A stretch of 64,000 nt of DNA from an uncultured Anaeromusa sp. (GTDB lineage: Bacteria > Bacillota > Negativicutes > Anaeromusales > Anaeromusaceae). Below are positions 55,922 through 63,871 of this stretch, in pieces. Location of the stretch: assembly GCF_963668665.1 (NCBI RefSeq), contig NZ_OY764902.1:2494001-2558000 (forward strand), given 5' to 3'. Numbering within the stretch: the stretch's first letter is position 1; the number at the start of each line of letters is the position of its first letter. Made by a program: the position numbers and the translations under genes. Under the pieces are notes generated by a model, which saw only the letters and a program-made list of their open reading frames with translations, was not told the origin of the DNA and searched no databases.

Positions 55922-56548
55922 ATGCGCAAGCGACACGTCTCAGAAGCAGCGGCAGAGGTCCGGAACAAAAGACAGCAGATTCTGGATGCGGCAGGCGTAG
56001 TGTTTGCACGGAAGGGCTATCATAAAGCAACAGTCGATGAAATCATTGCCTTAGCCGATACAGGCAAGGGGACTGTGTATAACTATTTTGTCAATAAGGA
56101 GCAGCTTTTTTATACCTTGATACAAGAGCGGAGCGCTCCTTTTGAAGAGGTTGCCGAAGCGATCGTTCATTCTTCAGAGCCGCCATTGCAAAAAATTCAT
56201 ACGTTGATTCGGGAATTTTTAGCTTTTTTTGTGGTGAATGCGGATTTGTGGCGCGTAATGATGCATGAAATGCGAGGCTTGGGAGCGCCGGAGTTGGCTG
56301 CGGTGCCGCTGCAGACTATAGAAAAATACAACCAATGGTTTTGTCGCAATATCGGCCGCCTGGAGGCTGTAATTTCACAAGGCATTGAAGCAGGGGCTTT
56401 GCGCAACTGTGAAACGCGTATTGTAGGCTGCGGTATTTTTAGCGTGATTGTGATGATGGTATTTCAAGGCTTTGTAAAAGATAATATTGACGAGATGGCG
56501 AATAGTGTTAATGAAATTGTTTTGTATGGTATTGTCGCTTCTTCGTAA
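55922..56548 (+). CDS. TetR-family transcriptional regulator
   Basis: A 208-residue repressor-type protein. The N-terminal helix-turn-helix is clear: RQQILDAAGVVFARKGYHKATVDEIIALADTGKGTVYNYFVNKEQLF. The rest is an all-helical ligand-binding domain with no recognisable specificity. GGGGGAAC precedes the ATG. No transporter or enzyme gene is attached, so the target is unknown; the terminator-containing leader suggests that its expression is limited. Confidence 0.88.
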   Translation: MRKRHVSEAAAEVRNKRQQILDAAGVVFARKGYHKATVDEIIALADTGKGTVYNYFVNKEQLFYTLIQERSAPFEEVAEAIVHSSEPPLQKIHTLIREFLAFFVVNADLWRVMMHEMRGLGAPELAAVPLQTIEKYNQWFCRNIGRLEAVISQGIEAGALRNCETRIVGCGIFSVIVMMVFQGFVKDNIDEMANSVNEIVLYGIVASS

Positions 56549-56553
56549 TAAAT

Positions 56554-56588
56554 AATCCCCGGTCGACTCAGCCAGTCGACCGGGGATT
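56554..56588. terminator. Terminator after tetR
   Basis: AATCCCCGGTCGACT and AGTCGACCGGGGATT form a perfect 15-bp stem, then TCTATTGTTTT; strong on the plus strand and possibly used from the minus strand. Confidence 0.88.
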
Positions 56589-56591
56589 TCT

Positions 56592-56830
56592 ATTGTTTTC
56601 GCACGATAGGAATCGCGCTCTTCCGTGCATACACTGGATGCACTTCGTTTAGTCAGTTATTCAGTTGTGGGACTGCCCAATTGTTTGCTGATACGACCGC
56701 CCCCTTACATGGTGACCGAAACTCTGCTTCCTCTTTCATTGGACTCACCCCTGACTGTGGTAGTTGCCGAGCTACCTGTCGCCACTGCTTCCGGCGACTT
56801 TCTCTTCATCTACCCTTTTCTTTGATTTAA
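56592..56830 (-). ncRNA. Hairpin-rich gene-free block, candidate structured RNA or mobile-element remnant
   Basis: About 240 bp without a credible gene but with a series of separate inverted repeats. Read on the minus strand they are GTCGCC/GGCGAC, GGTAG/CTACC, GGTGA/TCACC, CAGT/ACTG, GTGCAT/ATGCAC and CGCGAT/ATCGTGCG. The minus strand is purine-rich between the stems (AATGAAAGAGGAAGCAGAG). I do not recognise it as RNase P, tmRNA, 6S or SRP RNA. It lies between the terminator of tetR and the end of the second metQ. Strand is a guess. It may instead be the end of a lost insertion element. Confidence 0.4.
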
Positions 56831-56882
56831 GTATAACAAGAATATTGCGAAAAGTCAAGCGGCCTTCATGGCAGCCATCGAA

Positions 56883-56918
56883 GCCCTCGCTTGACTCCTG
56901 TTCATTCTCCATACCCCT
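56883..56918 (-). repeat. Degenerate intergenic repeat, copy 4
   Basis: On the minus strand GGAGAATGAACAGGAGTCAA, then GCGAGGG: the same unit as at 10.1, 19.75, 20.0 and 22.2 kb. It abuts the end of the metQ-like gene. Confidence 0.5.
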
Positions 56919-56923
56919 CTGTT

Positions 56924-57730
56924 TTACCAGGCTGGCAGGATAGTACCCTGAAAATGCTCTTCAATGTAGTTGCGAACTTCTGGAGAGTGATAGGCTTTGA
57001 TTAGCAGCTGCAGTGAGCGGTTATCAGTTTCCCCTTCCCTTACGGCGATGACATGCGCATAGGCTGAAGAAGCCGGTTCCATGAGGAGAGCCTTGTTGGG
57101 GGCTAGGCCGTAAGAAAAAGCGTAGCCGCTGGGAATGCCCAATATATGGGCATCTTCCATATGCCTAGGCAGCGTGTTGGCCATGGCTGTTTTAAACACC
57201 AGTCCCAAGGGGTTGGTCTGTATATCTTCTAGAGTGGGTGTGGCCAGGGCATCTTGGCGCAAGGCGATGACGCCGCTTTTATGAAGGAGAAGCAAAGCGC
57301 GGCTCAAGCTGATCGGATCTTGCGGCAGGGCGACAATAGCGCCGCGGGGCAAATCATTGAGATTGGAAATTTTCTTTGAATAAAAACCCAGAGGGAAAAG
57401 CACGGTTTTAGCTGCCGCTTGCAGTTTGAAGCCGCGGTCTTTAGTGACGGTTGTTAAATAGGCTTCCGGTTGAAAAATATTAGCGTCCAATTTTTCACCG
57501 GCCAGGGCTTCGTTAATTTTCACGTAATCGTTGAACTTTACGACTTGAATTTGCAGACCGTCTTTTTCAGCGACATTTTGCACGACCTTCAAGATGTCTT
57601 CGTGAGGTCCGGCAATAACGCCTACTTTGATCGGCTTGACAGTGCTGGTCATGATGGCTACGGCATAGCCGATGCCGATCATAACTACTAAAACACTCAA
57701 GAGTAAGATGGCTAGTTTGCGATTTGACAT
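56924..57730 (-). CDS. NlpA/MetQ-family substrate-binding protein, membrane-anchored variant
   Basis: A 268-residue paralogue of the MetQ encoded just before it. The NlpA fold is clear (VGVIAGPHEDILKVV, NDYVKINEALAGEKLDANIFQPEAYL, GFYSKKISNLNDLP, ALPQDPISLSRALLLL). Unlike a normal MetQ it has no lipobox Cys: the N-terminus is a plain hydrophobic helix (about 5-27) followed by MTSTVKPI, so it is either anchored by that helix or released. Start at 57730, since the frame upstream lies in the gap after metQ. Ligand probably methionine or a related compound; not certain. Confidence 0.85.
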   Translation of the reverse strand: MSNRKLAILLLSVLVVMIGIGYAVAIMTSTVKPIKVGVIAGPHEDILKVVQNVAEKDGLQIQVVKFNDYVKINEALAGEKLDANIFQPEAYLTTVTKDRGFKLQAAAKTVLFPLGFYSKKISNLNDLPRGAIVALPQDPISLSRALLLLHKSGVIALRQDALATPTLEDIQTNPLGLVFKTAMANTLPRHMEDAHILGIPSGYAFSYGLAPNKALLMEPASSAYAHVIAVREGETDNRSLQLLIKAYHSPEVRNYIEEHFQGTILPAW

Positions 57731-57790
57731 AGAAAAACCCCCATGCAGGCGCAACGCAGCGTTGCTTCCGCACAGGGGCTGCACGTCAGA

Positions 57791-58612
57791 TTAAAACGCT
57801 GGAACGATTGCACCTTGATATTTCTCGTTGATGAATTTCTTCACTTCTTCAGAGGTCAGCGCTTTCGTCAGCTTCTGAATTTCAGGACGATTTTCGTCTC
57901 CCTTGCGAATCGTCAAGATATTAGCGTAGGGAGAATCCTTTTGCTCAATGAACAAAGCATCTTTAGCAGGAACTAGTTTGGCTTCTAGCGCATAGTTCGT
58001 ATTGATAACGGCAATGGCCAGATCCTCAAGAGAACGAGGCAGTTGAGGCGCTTCAAGCTCACGAATTTTCAAGTTTTTAGGGTTGGCTACAATATCGGAA
58101 ATCGTGGCGTTTACGCCGGCGCCTTCCTTAAGTTTCAGTAAGCCGGCTTTTTCCAGCAGAGAAAGGGCGCGTCCGCCATTGGTCGGATCGTTGGGAATGC
58201 CAACTTGAGCGCCGTTAGACAAGTCATTAAGGTTTTTAATTTTTTGGGAATAAATGCCCATAGGCTCAATGTGAACTTTGGTAGTATAAGCCAACTGCAA
58301 GTTGCGCTCGGAAATGAACTTGTTTAAGTAAGGCACATGCTGAAAGAAGTTGGCATCCAATTCTTTATCCGCTACCGCAAGATTTGGACGTACATAATCG
58401 TTCATTTCGACGATAACCAGGTCGATTCCTTCTTTCGCCAGAAGCGGCTTGACGACGTTAAGAATTTCCGCATGCGGCACCGGTGTGGCGCCGACTTTGA
58501 GAACGGTTTTGGCGTTTTGCGCCGCCGGCTTGGCGTCGTTGCCGCCGCAGCCGGCAATAACCAAGGCCAAAGAGAGAAGAACTACCAGGAGAAGCAGAGA
58601 TCTTTTTTTCAT
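57791..58612 (-). CDS. metQ: Methionine-binding lipoprotein MetQ
   Basis: A 273-residue ABC substrate-binding lipoprotein. Signal peptide with lipobox VIAGC, then VGATPVPHAEILNVV, NDYVRPNLAVADKELDANFFQHVPYL and GIYSQKIKNLNDLSNGAQVGIPND, typical of MetQ/NlpA. It captures methionine for MetN-MetI. GGAGGT precedes the ATG. It follows metI by 23 bases and is followed by a second NlpA paralogue after 60 bases. Under the SAM-I riboswitch ahead of metN. Confidence 0.93.
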   Translation of the reverse strand: MKKRSLLLLVVLLSLALVIAGCGGNDAKPAAQNAKTVLKVGATPVPHAEILNVVKPLLAKEGIDLVIVEMNDYVRPNLAVADKELDANFFQHVPYLNKFISERNLQLAYTTKVHIEPMGIYSQKIKNLNDLSNGAQVGIPNDPTNGGRALSLLEKAGLLKLKEGAGVNATISDIVANPKNLKIRELEAPQLPRSLEDLAIAVINTNYALEAKLVPAKDALFIEQKDSPYANILTIRKGDENRPEIQKLTKALTSEEVKKFINEKYQGAIVPAF

Positions 58613-58635
58613 AGAAATTACCTCCTTGAATTTTT

Positions 58636-59289
58636 TTATTTTTTATTGAGTTTGGCTGCAATCAGATCGCCGCAGGACTGGATAATCTGTACCTGCGCGA
58701 CCAAGACGACAACCGTTGCCAACATCACGTCGCCGCGAAAGCGCTGATAACCGTAGCGAATGGCTAAATCACCCAGGCCGCCGCCGCCGATGGCGCCAGC
58801 CATGGCGGAATAGCCGACAAGGCTGATAACCATTAAGGTTAAACCGGAAATAATGGACGGCATAGACTCTGGTAGAAGCACCCGGGTAATGATGGCTAGC
58901 GGCGAGGCGCCCATGGCCTGAGCGGCTTCCACCAGGCCGTAGTCTACTTCCTTAATGGCGGTTTCTACAATGCGCGCCAGGAACGGAATAGCGGCTAAAC
59001 TTAAAGGAACTACTGCGGCGTCAGTGCCAATAGAGGTTCCTGCGATCATGCGCGTGATGGGGATGATGGCTACCATCAAAATAATAAAAGGAACCGAACG
59101 GCAAGCGTTAACAATAGCGCCTAAAACGCGATAGAGAGCTAAATTTTCCAGGATATGTCCTTTGTCGGTTGTAACCAGGATGACGCCCAAGGGAATACCG
59201 AAAAGAGCGGCGACAAAGGAAGAAAAAGCTACCATATAAGTGGTTTCGCCCAAAGACTTAACCAGCAAGAGAAGCATGTCTTGCGACAT
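58636..59289 (-). CDS. metI: Methionine ABC transporter permease MetI
   Basis: A 217-residue inner-membrane permease with five hydrophobic helices. The BPD-type coupling loop EAAQAMGASPLAIITRVLLPESMP, which contacts MetN, is present, and the closing GAIGGGGLGDLAIRYGYQRF is characteristic of MetI. The start overlaps the end of metN by 32 bases. Confidence 0.94.
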   Translation of the reverse strand: MSQDMLLLLVKSLGETTYMVAFSSFVAALFGIPLGVILVTTDKGHILENLALYRVLGAIVNACRSVPFIILMVAIIPITRMIAGTSIGTDAAVVPLSLAAIPFLARIVETAIKEVDYGLVEAAQAMGASPLAIITRVLLPESMPSIISGLTLMVISLVGYSAMAGAIGGGGLGDLAIRYGYQRFRGDVMLATVVVLVAQVQIIQSCGDLIAAKLNKK

Positions 59290-60322
59290 AGCCGATCACC
59301 TCAATTCCAAGATTGCGTTGTTTCAAATAAGCTAACGCCGCGTCCAGATCTTCTTGAGAGCCTGAAAGCTCTAAAATCAGCGTACCATAGGGCGTGCTTT
59401 GGATGTGGTCGATGTTGCCGTAGAGAATGTTGGGAGTGACCTGATACTGGCGAATCAGTGTGGCAATGACAGGCTCTTCAGCGGACTGTCCCAAGAAAGA
59501 CAGGCGCAGTACCAGATTGCCTTCCGGCAACGGCGTAGGGGAGAAAGCTACGTCAGCAAGAATTTCCGGCAGATCATGGTTAATGATGGTGCGGATGAAT
59601 TCTCTGGTCGTATCGGTTTGGGGCTGGGTGAATACATCCAGAACCGGCCCTTCTTCGCTGATGACGCCGTTTTCAATGACGGCGACGCGATCGCAAATTT
59701 CTTTAATGACCTGCATTTCATGCGTGATAAGCACAATGGTCAGGCCGAGCTGCTTATTAATGTTCTTTAGCAGTTCCAAAATTGCCTTGGTGGTCTGCGG
59801 GTCTAGGGCGGAGGTGGCTTCATCGCAAAGCAGTACCGTTGGCTGATTGGCCAGCGCCCGCGCGATGCCTACGCGCTGTTTTTGTCCGCCTGAAAGCTGG
59901 GCCGGATATTGATCGCGTTTATCGGACAGCTCAACCAGCTCCAAGAGGCGGCTGACTTTTTGTTCGATTTCTTTTTTGCTGACTCCAGCCAGTTCTAAAG
60001 GGAAGGCTACGTTATCAAATACCGTGCGGGAGGAAAGCAGATTAAAATGTTGAAAAATCATGCCGATTTTTTTGCGCGCTTCCCGCAGCCGCTGTTCATT
60101 AAAAGAAGTCAGTTCTTGACCGTTAACGATGACCGTGCCGGCAGTGGGCCGCTCCAGAAGATTGATGCAGCGAATGAGGGTGCTCTTGCCAGCGCCGCTC
60201 TTGCCGATGACTCCAAAAATCTCTCCCTCTTCAATGGTGAGGCTGATGCCCCGCAAGGCGTGAACGGCGTCGGAACCGCCGGAAGCGGGATAGGTTTTTT
60301 CAATGTTTTCTAGCTGAATCAT
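59258..60322 (-). CDS. metN: Methionine ABC transporter ATP-binding protein MetN
   Basis: A 354-residue ATPase. Walker A is GKSGAGKST, signature LSGGQKQRVGIARAL, Walker B LLCDEATSALD and switch His in ITHEM. The C-terminal NIL/ACT-like domain (about 265-345), which binds methionine and inhibits transport, is present. Start at 60322 (IQLENIEKTYP) after GAGAGGGGATT; the open frame upstream to 60451 runs through the riboswitch terminator and is not coding. Confidence 0.95.
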   Translation of the reverse strand: MIQLENIEKTYPASGGSDAVHALRGISLTIEEGEIFGVIGKSGAGKSTLIRCINLLERPTAGTVIVNGQELTSFNEQRLREARKKIGMIFQHFNLLSSRTVFDNVAFPLELAGVSKKEIEQKVSRLLELVELSDKRDQYPAQLSGGQKQRVGIARALANQPTVLLCDEATSALDPQTTKAILELLKNINKQLGLTIVLITHEMQVIKEICDRVAVIENGVISEEGPVLDVFTQPQTDTTREFIRTIINHDLPEILADVAFSPTPLPEGNLVLRLSFLGQSAEEPVIATLIRQYQVTPNILYGNIDHIQSTPYGTLILELSGSQEDLDAALAYLKQRNLGIEVIGYVARHASLAG

Positions 60323-60354
60323 GGTGAATCCCCTCTCTGCAATATGCATGTAAA

Positions 60355-60508
60355 TACAAAAAAATCTCTTCGTGGCAAGCGAAGAGACGTCATGAGTAAA
60401 ACTCAGTTCTTCATCTGCCAGGCGTATCCTGCAGGAATTGGCACCGTTCACCTGTGTGATGGTTGCCGCGGCTTCATCGGGCCCGTCCCTCTGCCAGCTC
60501 TTGATGAA
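60355..60508 (-). promoter_or_regulatory. SAM-I (S-box) riboswitch with terminator before metN
   Basis: On the minus strand the S-box parts appear in order: CATCAAGAGC, AGAGGGACGGGCCCGATGAAGCC (core GATGAAGCC), GCGGCAACC, GGTGCCAATTCCTGCAGG and GGCAGATGAAG. It ends in the hairpin GTCTCTTCG/CGAAGAGA with a T-run (60355-60387). SAM binding should terminate transcription of the met importer. Confidence 0.96.
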
Positions 60509-60573
60509 AAAATATGAAATTATCAGTTTATAGGAATCAAATGCTTACGGATGCAATTGATTACGTGAGAATA

Positions 60574-60602
60574 ACTTTAGCACGCGTCTAGAGCGCTGTC
60601 AA
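60574..60602 (-). promoter_or_regulatory. Promoter of the metN operon
   Basis: On the minus strand TTGACA (60602-60597), 17-bp spacer, TAAAGT (60579-60574). Transcription starts near 60567, giving about 60 nt before the aptamer. Confidence 0.6.
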
Positions 60603-60652
60603 GAAAAAAATAGTTTCACAAACTAAAGAAGAAAAGAGGTGAAGGAAGGACT

Positions 60653-60697
60653 TTGAAGGGAAAGGGAGAATATGTATAAGATGTTCATGTGTTAATG
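60653..60697 (+). promoter_or_regulatory. Promoter of yerC with a half-site resembling the hisG palindrome
   Basis: TTGAAG (60653-60658), 16-bp spacer, TATAAG (60675-60680). TGTGTTAATG at 60688-60697, around the start point, matches eight of ten bases of the arm AGTGTTAATA found before hisG. Confidence 0.45.
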
Positions 60698-60711
60698 AAA
60701 GGGGTAGTCTA

Positions 60712-61047
60712 ATGGTAAATCCGAAGTTGAAGGATGTTCTTACCGACCATTTGTGTGAAGCGGTATTGCAGTTGGAAACAGTGGAAGAATGTTATCAACT
60801 CTTTGAAGACATTTGTACAATTAGCGAGCTTAAGGCGCTGGCGCAGCGGTTGGAAGTAGCTCGGATGCTGCGCAAAAAGCATACGTATGACGAAATTGTA
60901 GAGCGTACTGGGGCCAGCACCGCTACAATCAGCCGTGTTAAGCGCTGTCTGCATTACGGCGCTGACGGTTATAAGCTGATTTTAGAACGCATGGAAGTAA
61001 AAAATGAGGCGGAGCAAGGAGACGAAGATATACATGAGAAAGAATGA
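60712..61047 (+). CDS. yerC: YerC/TrpR-related transcriptional regulator
   Basis: A 111-residue protein of the TrpR-like YerC/YecD family. Helices around LFEDICTISELKALAQRLEVARML lead to a helix-turn-helix TYDEIVERTGASTATISRVKRCL, and GADGYKLILERM follows. In Firmicutes such genes lie beside histidine genes and have been proposed as his repressors (HisR). Here it directly precedes hisZ, with a 14-base overlap, and hisG 2.8 kb away has a palindrome in its promoter, which supports that role. AAAGGGG lies upstream of the ATG. Confidence 0.87.
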   Translation: MVNPKLKDVLTDHLCEAVLQLETVEECYQLFEDICTISELKALAQRLEVARMLRKKHTYDEIVERTGASTATISRVKRCLHYGADGYKLILERMEVKNEAEQGDEDIHEKE

Positions 61048-62221
61048 ATTTGTACCTAAAATTCCCTATGGGATGCGTGATTTCCTGCCAGGCGAAGTGG
61101 GGCAGAAACGACAAGTGGAGGAAAGTCTCATTCGTTTGTTCGCCCGCTGGGGGTATGAGGAAATCATTACGCCTACGATGGAATATATGGAAACCTTGCA
61201 GGCGGGCAGTGAGGGAATTGAGGCGCATTTATACAAATTTTTCGATCGCCATAATCGTCTTTTAGCCTTGCGGCCGGACATGACTACTCCCATTGCCAGA
61301 GTGGCGGCTACTCGCCTGAAGGATCAAGAGGCGCCTTTGCGGCTTTGCTATTTAGCGAATGTATTTCGATATGAAGAGGCGCAGGCTGGACGGCAGTGCG
61401 AATTTTACCAGGCCGGAGTTGAACTTTTGGGTGAAGGCGGCGCTACGGCAGACGCCGAGGTAGTGGCCTTGGCGGTGGAAAGTCTTTTGGACGCGGGACT
61501 GGTTTCTTTTCAAATCAGCTTGGGACAAGTGGATTTTATCAACGGTCTTTTAGCGGAAGCCGGCTTGCAAGGGGAGCGGAGCCGTGAAATTCGTCAGGCC
61601 TTAACAAGCCGAGATTTGGTTGGCTTGGAAAAATTACTTGCAGACAGTGGTATTCCCGCAGGGGCGCAGCAGCTTTTGCGCCGCATTCCCTTGCTGCATG
61701 GCAAACGAGAATTGCTTGAAGAAGCTCGCAGTTTGGTGAATAATGACGTCAGCCGCCGGGCGCTCGACAACTTAGCCCAAATCTACGCATTGCTGGAGCA
61801 TTATGGAGTAGCGGAGCATGTCGTCTTTGACTTAGGAGTCTTTCGGAATTTTTCCTATTATACCGGCATGGTCTTTGAAGCGTATACGCCGGGGCTGGGC
61901 TTTCCTGTGCTTGGCGGCGGGCGCTATGACCAGTTGGCGGGAGCGTATGGAGAATCCTGCCCGGCCACCGGTTTTGCCTTGGGGATTGAACGGGTTCTCT
62001 TGGCGCGGCAGCGCCAAAAGCTGGAAGTGTGCGCCGCGAAAAGCGATGTATATATTTCCTGGGAAAAGAACGGCTTGGTTCAAGCCATTCAGAGGGCGAC
62101 GAGCTTGCGTCAGGAAGGGCTGCGAGTAGAGTTGGCGGCGCAGGAAGAAAATCGTATGGAGGCGCAACACCGTTGCGAGGGCCGTTGCTGCGGGCGCCTG
62201 GAATACTTTACAGGAGATTGA
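61034..62221 (+). CDS. hisZ: ATP phosphoribosyltransferase regulatory subunit HisZ
   Basis: A 395-residue HisRS-like protein without aminoacylation function, needed by the short form of HisG. IPYGMRDFLPGE, the class II motif 2 LCYLANVFRYEEAQAGRQCEFYQAGVE and the late LGGGRYDQLAGAYG are present; the anticodon-binding domain of HisRS is missing or much altered, which separates HisZ from HisS. The start at 61034 (RKNEFVPKIP) lies inside yerC. The truncated hisG at the window end is of the short type, in agreement. Confidence 0.92.
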   Translation: MRKNEFVPKIPYGMRDFLPGEVGQKRQVEESLIRLFARWGYEEIITPTMEYMETLQAGSEGIEAHLYKFFDRHNRLLALRPDMTTPIARVAATRLKDQEAPLRLCYLANVFRYEEAQAGRQCEFYQAGVELLGEGGATADAEVVALAVESLLDAGLVSFQISLGQVDFINGLLAEAGLQGERSREIRQALTSRDLVGLEKLLADSGIPAGAQQLLRRIPLLHGKRELLEEARSLVNNDVSRRALDNLAQIYALLEHYGVAEHVVFDLGVFRNFSYYTGMVFEAYTPGLGFPVLGGGRYDQLAGAYGESCPATGFALGIERVLLARQRQKLEVCAAKSDVYISWEKNGLVQAIQRATSLRQEGLRVELAAQEENRMEAQHRCEGRCCGRLEYFTGD

Positions 62222-62226
62222 GGCAG

Positions 62227-62754
62227 ATGTGGCAGCAGCGTGTACGTCAGGTATGGGCGGCGCTTCATGCCGTCATAACCGACGCGGATCGAGAATTGGT
62301 GCAATCCTATTTAAATGAGGCGGAACAGGCTCTGTTTTGGGCTATGAATTTACCGGATCAGTATCATTGCCTGGGCGTAGTTCGCAGCGCCAGGCAGCTT
62401 GCCGTAGGCAGGGCGGATGTGGAGGAGCGTTTTCTCATCCGCTTGGCGCTCCTGCATGATGTGGGCAAAAAAAAGGGCGATGTCAGCACTAAGGATAAAA
62501 TTGCCATGGTGCTGCTTCATCGCTTGGCGCCGGGAGTAAGCAAATGGGGTCGTGAAGGCAGGGGCGGTAAAGTGAGCAACGCGCGTCACGCCATTCATGT
62601 CTATTTTCACCATCAGGAACGCAGCGCCCGGCTGCTTGCTGCGGCAGGGTGCGAGGCGGCGCTGGTAGAGGCGGTAAAACGACATCATAAAGCTCCGGAA
62701 GCAGGGGAGCCTCCGGAGCTGACTTTATTGCGGCAAGCCGACGATTTAAATTGA
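62227..62754 (+). CDS. HD-domain phosphohydrolase
   Basis: A 175-residue HD-superfamily protein. The metal-binding pattern is H..HD..D: CLGVVRSARQLAV, then ALLHDVGKKKGD with the HD pair, and later VYFHHQERSARLL and KRHHKAPE. The substrate is unknown; related small HD proteins hydrolyse nucleotides or phosphate esters. It starts six bases after the hisZ stop. The frame extends upstream inside hisZ, but the ATG at 62227 gives the normal N-terminus. It converges with the dehydrogenase gene, five bases apart. Confidence 0.8.
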   Translation: MWQQRVRQVWAALHAVITDADRELVQSYLNEAEQALFWAMNLPDQYHCLGVVRSARQLAVGRADVEERFLIRLALLHDVGKKKGDVSTKDKIAMVLLHRLAPGVSKWGREGRGGKVSNARHAIHVYFHHQERSARLLAAAGCEAALVEAVKRHHKAPEAGEPPELTLLRQADDLN

Positions 62755-62759
62755 TAAGT

Positions 62760-63710
62760 TTAATAGCCTTTCGCCTTATCGACAATGTTAAACATTTCCC
62801 GGTCATGAATGAGACGGGTAAGATTATCGGCGAATAGTTTAATAGCTCGATCCAGGTAGTAGGGTGATAGCGCCGCTACATGGGGCGTTATAATGACGTT
62901 GGGCATATCCCAAAGAGGCGAGTCGGCAGGCAGCGGTTCCTGGGCAAAAACGTCCAGGCCGGCGCCGCGGATATAGCCTTCTTGCAGAGCGGTAATTAGA
63001 TCCGCTTCTACAAGAACTTCACCGCGGGCGATGTTGATGAAATAGGAAGAAGGTTTCATGGCGCGGAACTGTTCCAGCGTCAGCAGGCCCTTCGTTTCTT
63101 CCGTCAAAGGCAGAGAGACAACGACGAAATCGCACTGCGGCAGCATTTCCATTAGTTCATGGGGCTTGTAAAGCTGGTCGACAAAAAGTTCAGAGGTTTC
63201 TTCTCTTTTCATGGCCAGAACATTCATGCTGAAGGCTTTCGCTTTTTTGGCGATTTCTCGGCCAATACTGCCCAGTCCCAAGATGCCGATGGTTTTATCG
63301 TGCACCTCATCACAGGATACTCGCTTCCAAAGATGCGCCGCCTGATTTTTAGCGCAACCAGGCAGGCTGCGGGAGAAAGAAAGCATCATGGATAAAACGT
63401 GCTCGGAAACGGGAATGCCGTGAATGCCGCGCGAGTTGGTAAGCAGGCATTGGCTGCGACGCATTTCGGCAAAGGTTAGTTTTTCCACGCCGGCGCTGAG
63501 GGAATGAACCCAGTGTAGACGGGAAGCGGACAAAAACAGCGGGCGAATGTCATTGAAGCCCCACGCTAGAAGAATGTCGGCTTTGTCCATATGAACTCCG
63601 GCTTCTTCCAGGTCGCAGGAAACGATAGTACTGCCTGGTGCGGCGGCCTCGATCATATCCCGATGCTCCTGCTTTAGCTTATTGAGAACAACAATATGAA
63701 ATGCGGGCAT
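62760..63710 (-). CDS. D-2-hydroxyacid dehydrogenase, NAD(P)-dependent
   Basis: A 316-residue dehydrogenase of the D-isomer family. The Rossmann motif ILGLGSIGREIA starts the cofactor domain; catalytic Arg is in NIARGEVLVE, Glu in FAQEPLP and His in ITPHVAALSP. RGIHGIPVSEHVL at about 95-107 is typical of the branch annotated as phosphoglycerate-dehydrogenase-like or glyoxylate/hydroxypyruvate reductases. The exact substrate is open. GGAGGG precedes the ATG. It lies on the opposite strand between the HD gene and hisG, interrupting the histidine genes. Confidence 0.87.
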   Translation of the reverse strand: MPAFHIVVLNKLKQEHRDMIEAAAPGSTIVSCDLEEAGVHMDKADILLAWGFNDIRPLFLSASRLHWVHSLSAGVEKLTFAEMRRSQCLLTNSRGIHGIPVSEHVLSMMLSFSRSLPGCAKNQAAHLWKRVSCDEVHDKTIGILGLGSIGREIAKKAKAFSMNVLAMKREETSELFVDQLYKPHELMEMLPQCDFVVVSLPLTEETKGLLTLEQFRAMKPSSYFINIARGEVLVEADLITALQEGYIRGAGLDVFAQEPLPADSPLWDMPNVIITPHVAALSPYYLDRAIKLFADNLTRLIHDREMFNIVDKAKGY

Positions 63711-63789
63711 AGAAAAACCCTCCTGTAAACATTGAAATAACGCGAATAGTTTTTCTTATTCGACATTCTTTGGCAAAATCCTACACAGC

Positions 63790-63834
63790 TTGACGAATCT
63801 TTTTACAAGTGTTAATATCTACGTATTAACACTT
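63790..63834 (+). promoter_or_regulatory. Promoter and palindromic operator of hisG
   Basis: TTGACG (63790-63795), 17-bp spacer, TAATAT (63813-63818). The -10 box sits in the left arm of a perfect 11-bp palindrome, AAGTGTTAATA/TATTAACACTT with a 6-bp spacer (63807-63834). A repressor bound here would block the polymerase; YerC is the natural candidate. Confidence 0.6.
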
Positions 63835-63871
63835 TAACTAGATAAAGAATTAACGGAAAAGAGGCGGCGCA

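Noticed and set aside
56625..56825. Plus-strand 66-codon frame in the hairpin-rich block
   Set aside because: No ribosome site, low-complexity composition, and it runs across several stems.
60323..60451. N-terminal extension of MetN by 43 residues
   Set aside because: It would be translated from the riboswitch terminator and lacks a ribosome site; the ATG at 60322 has one.
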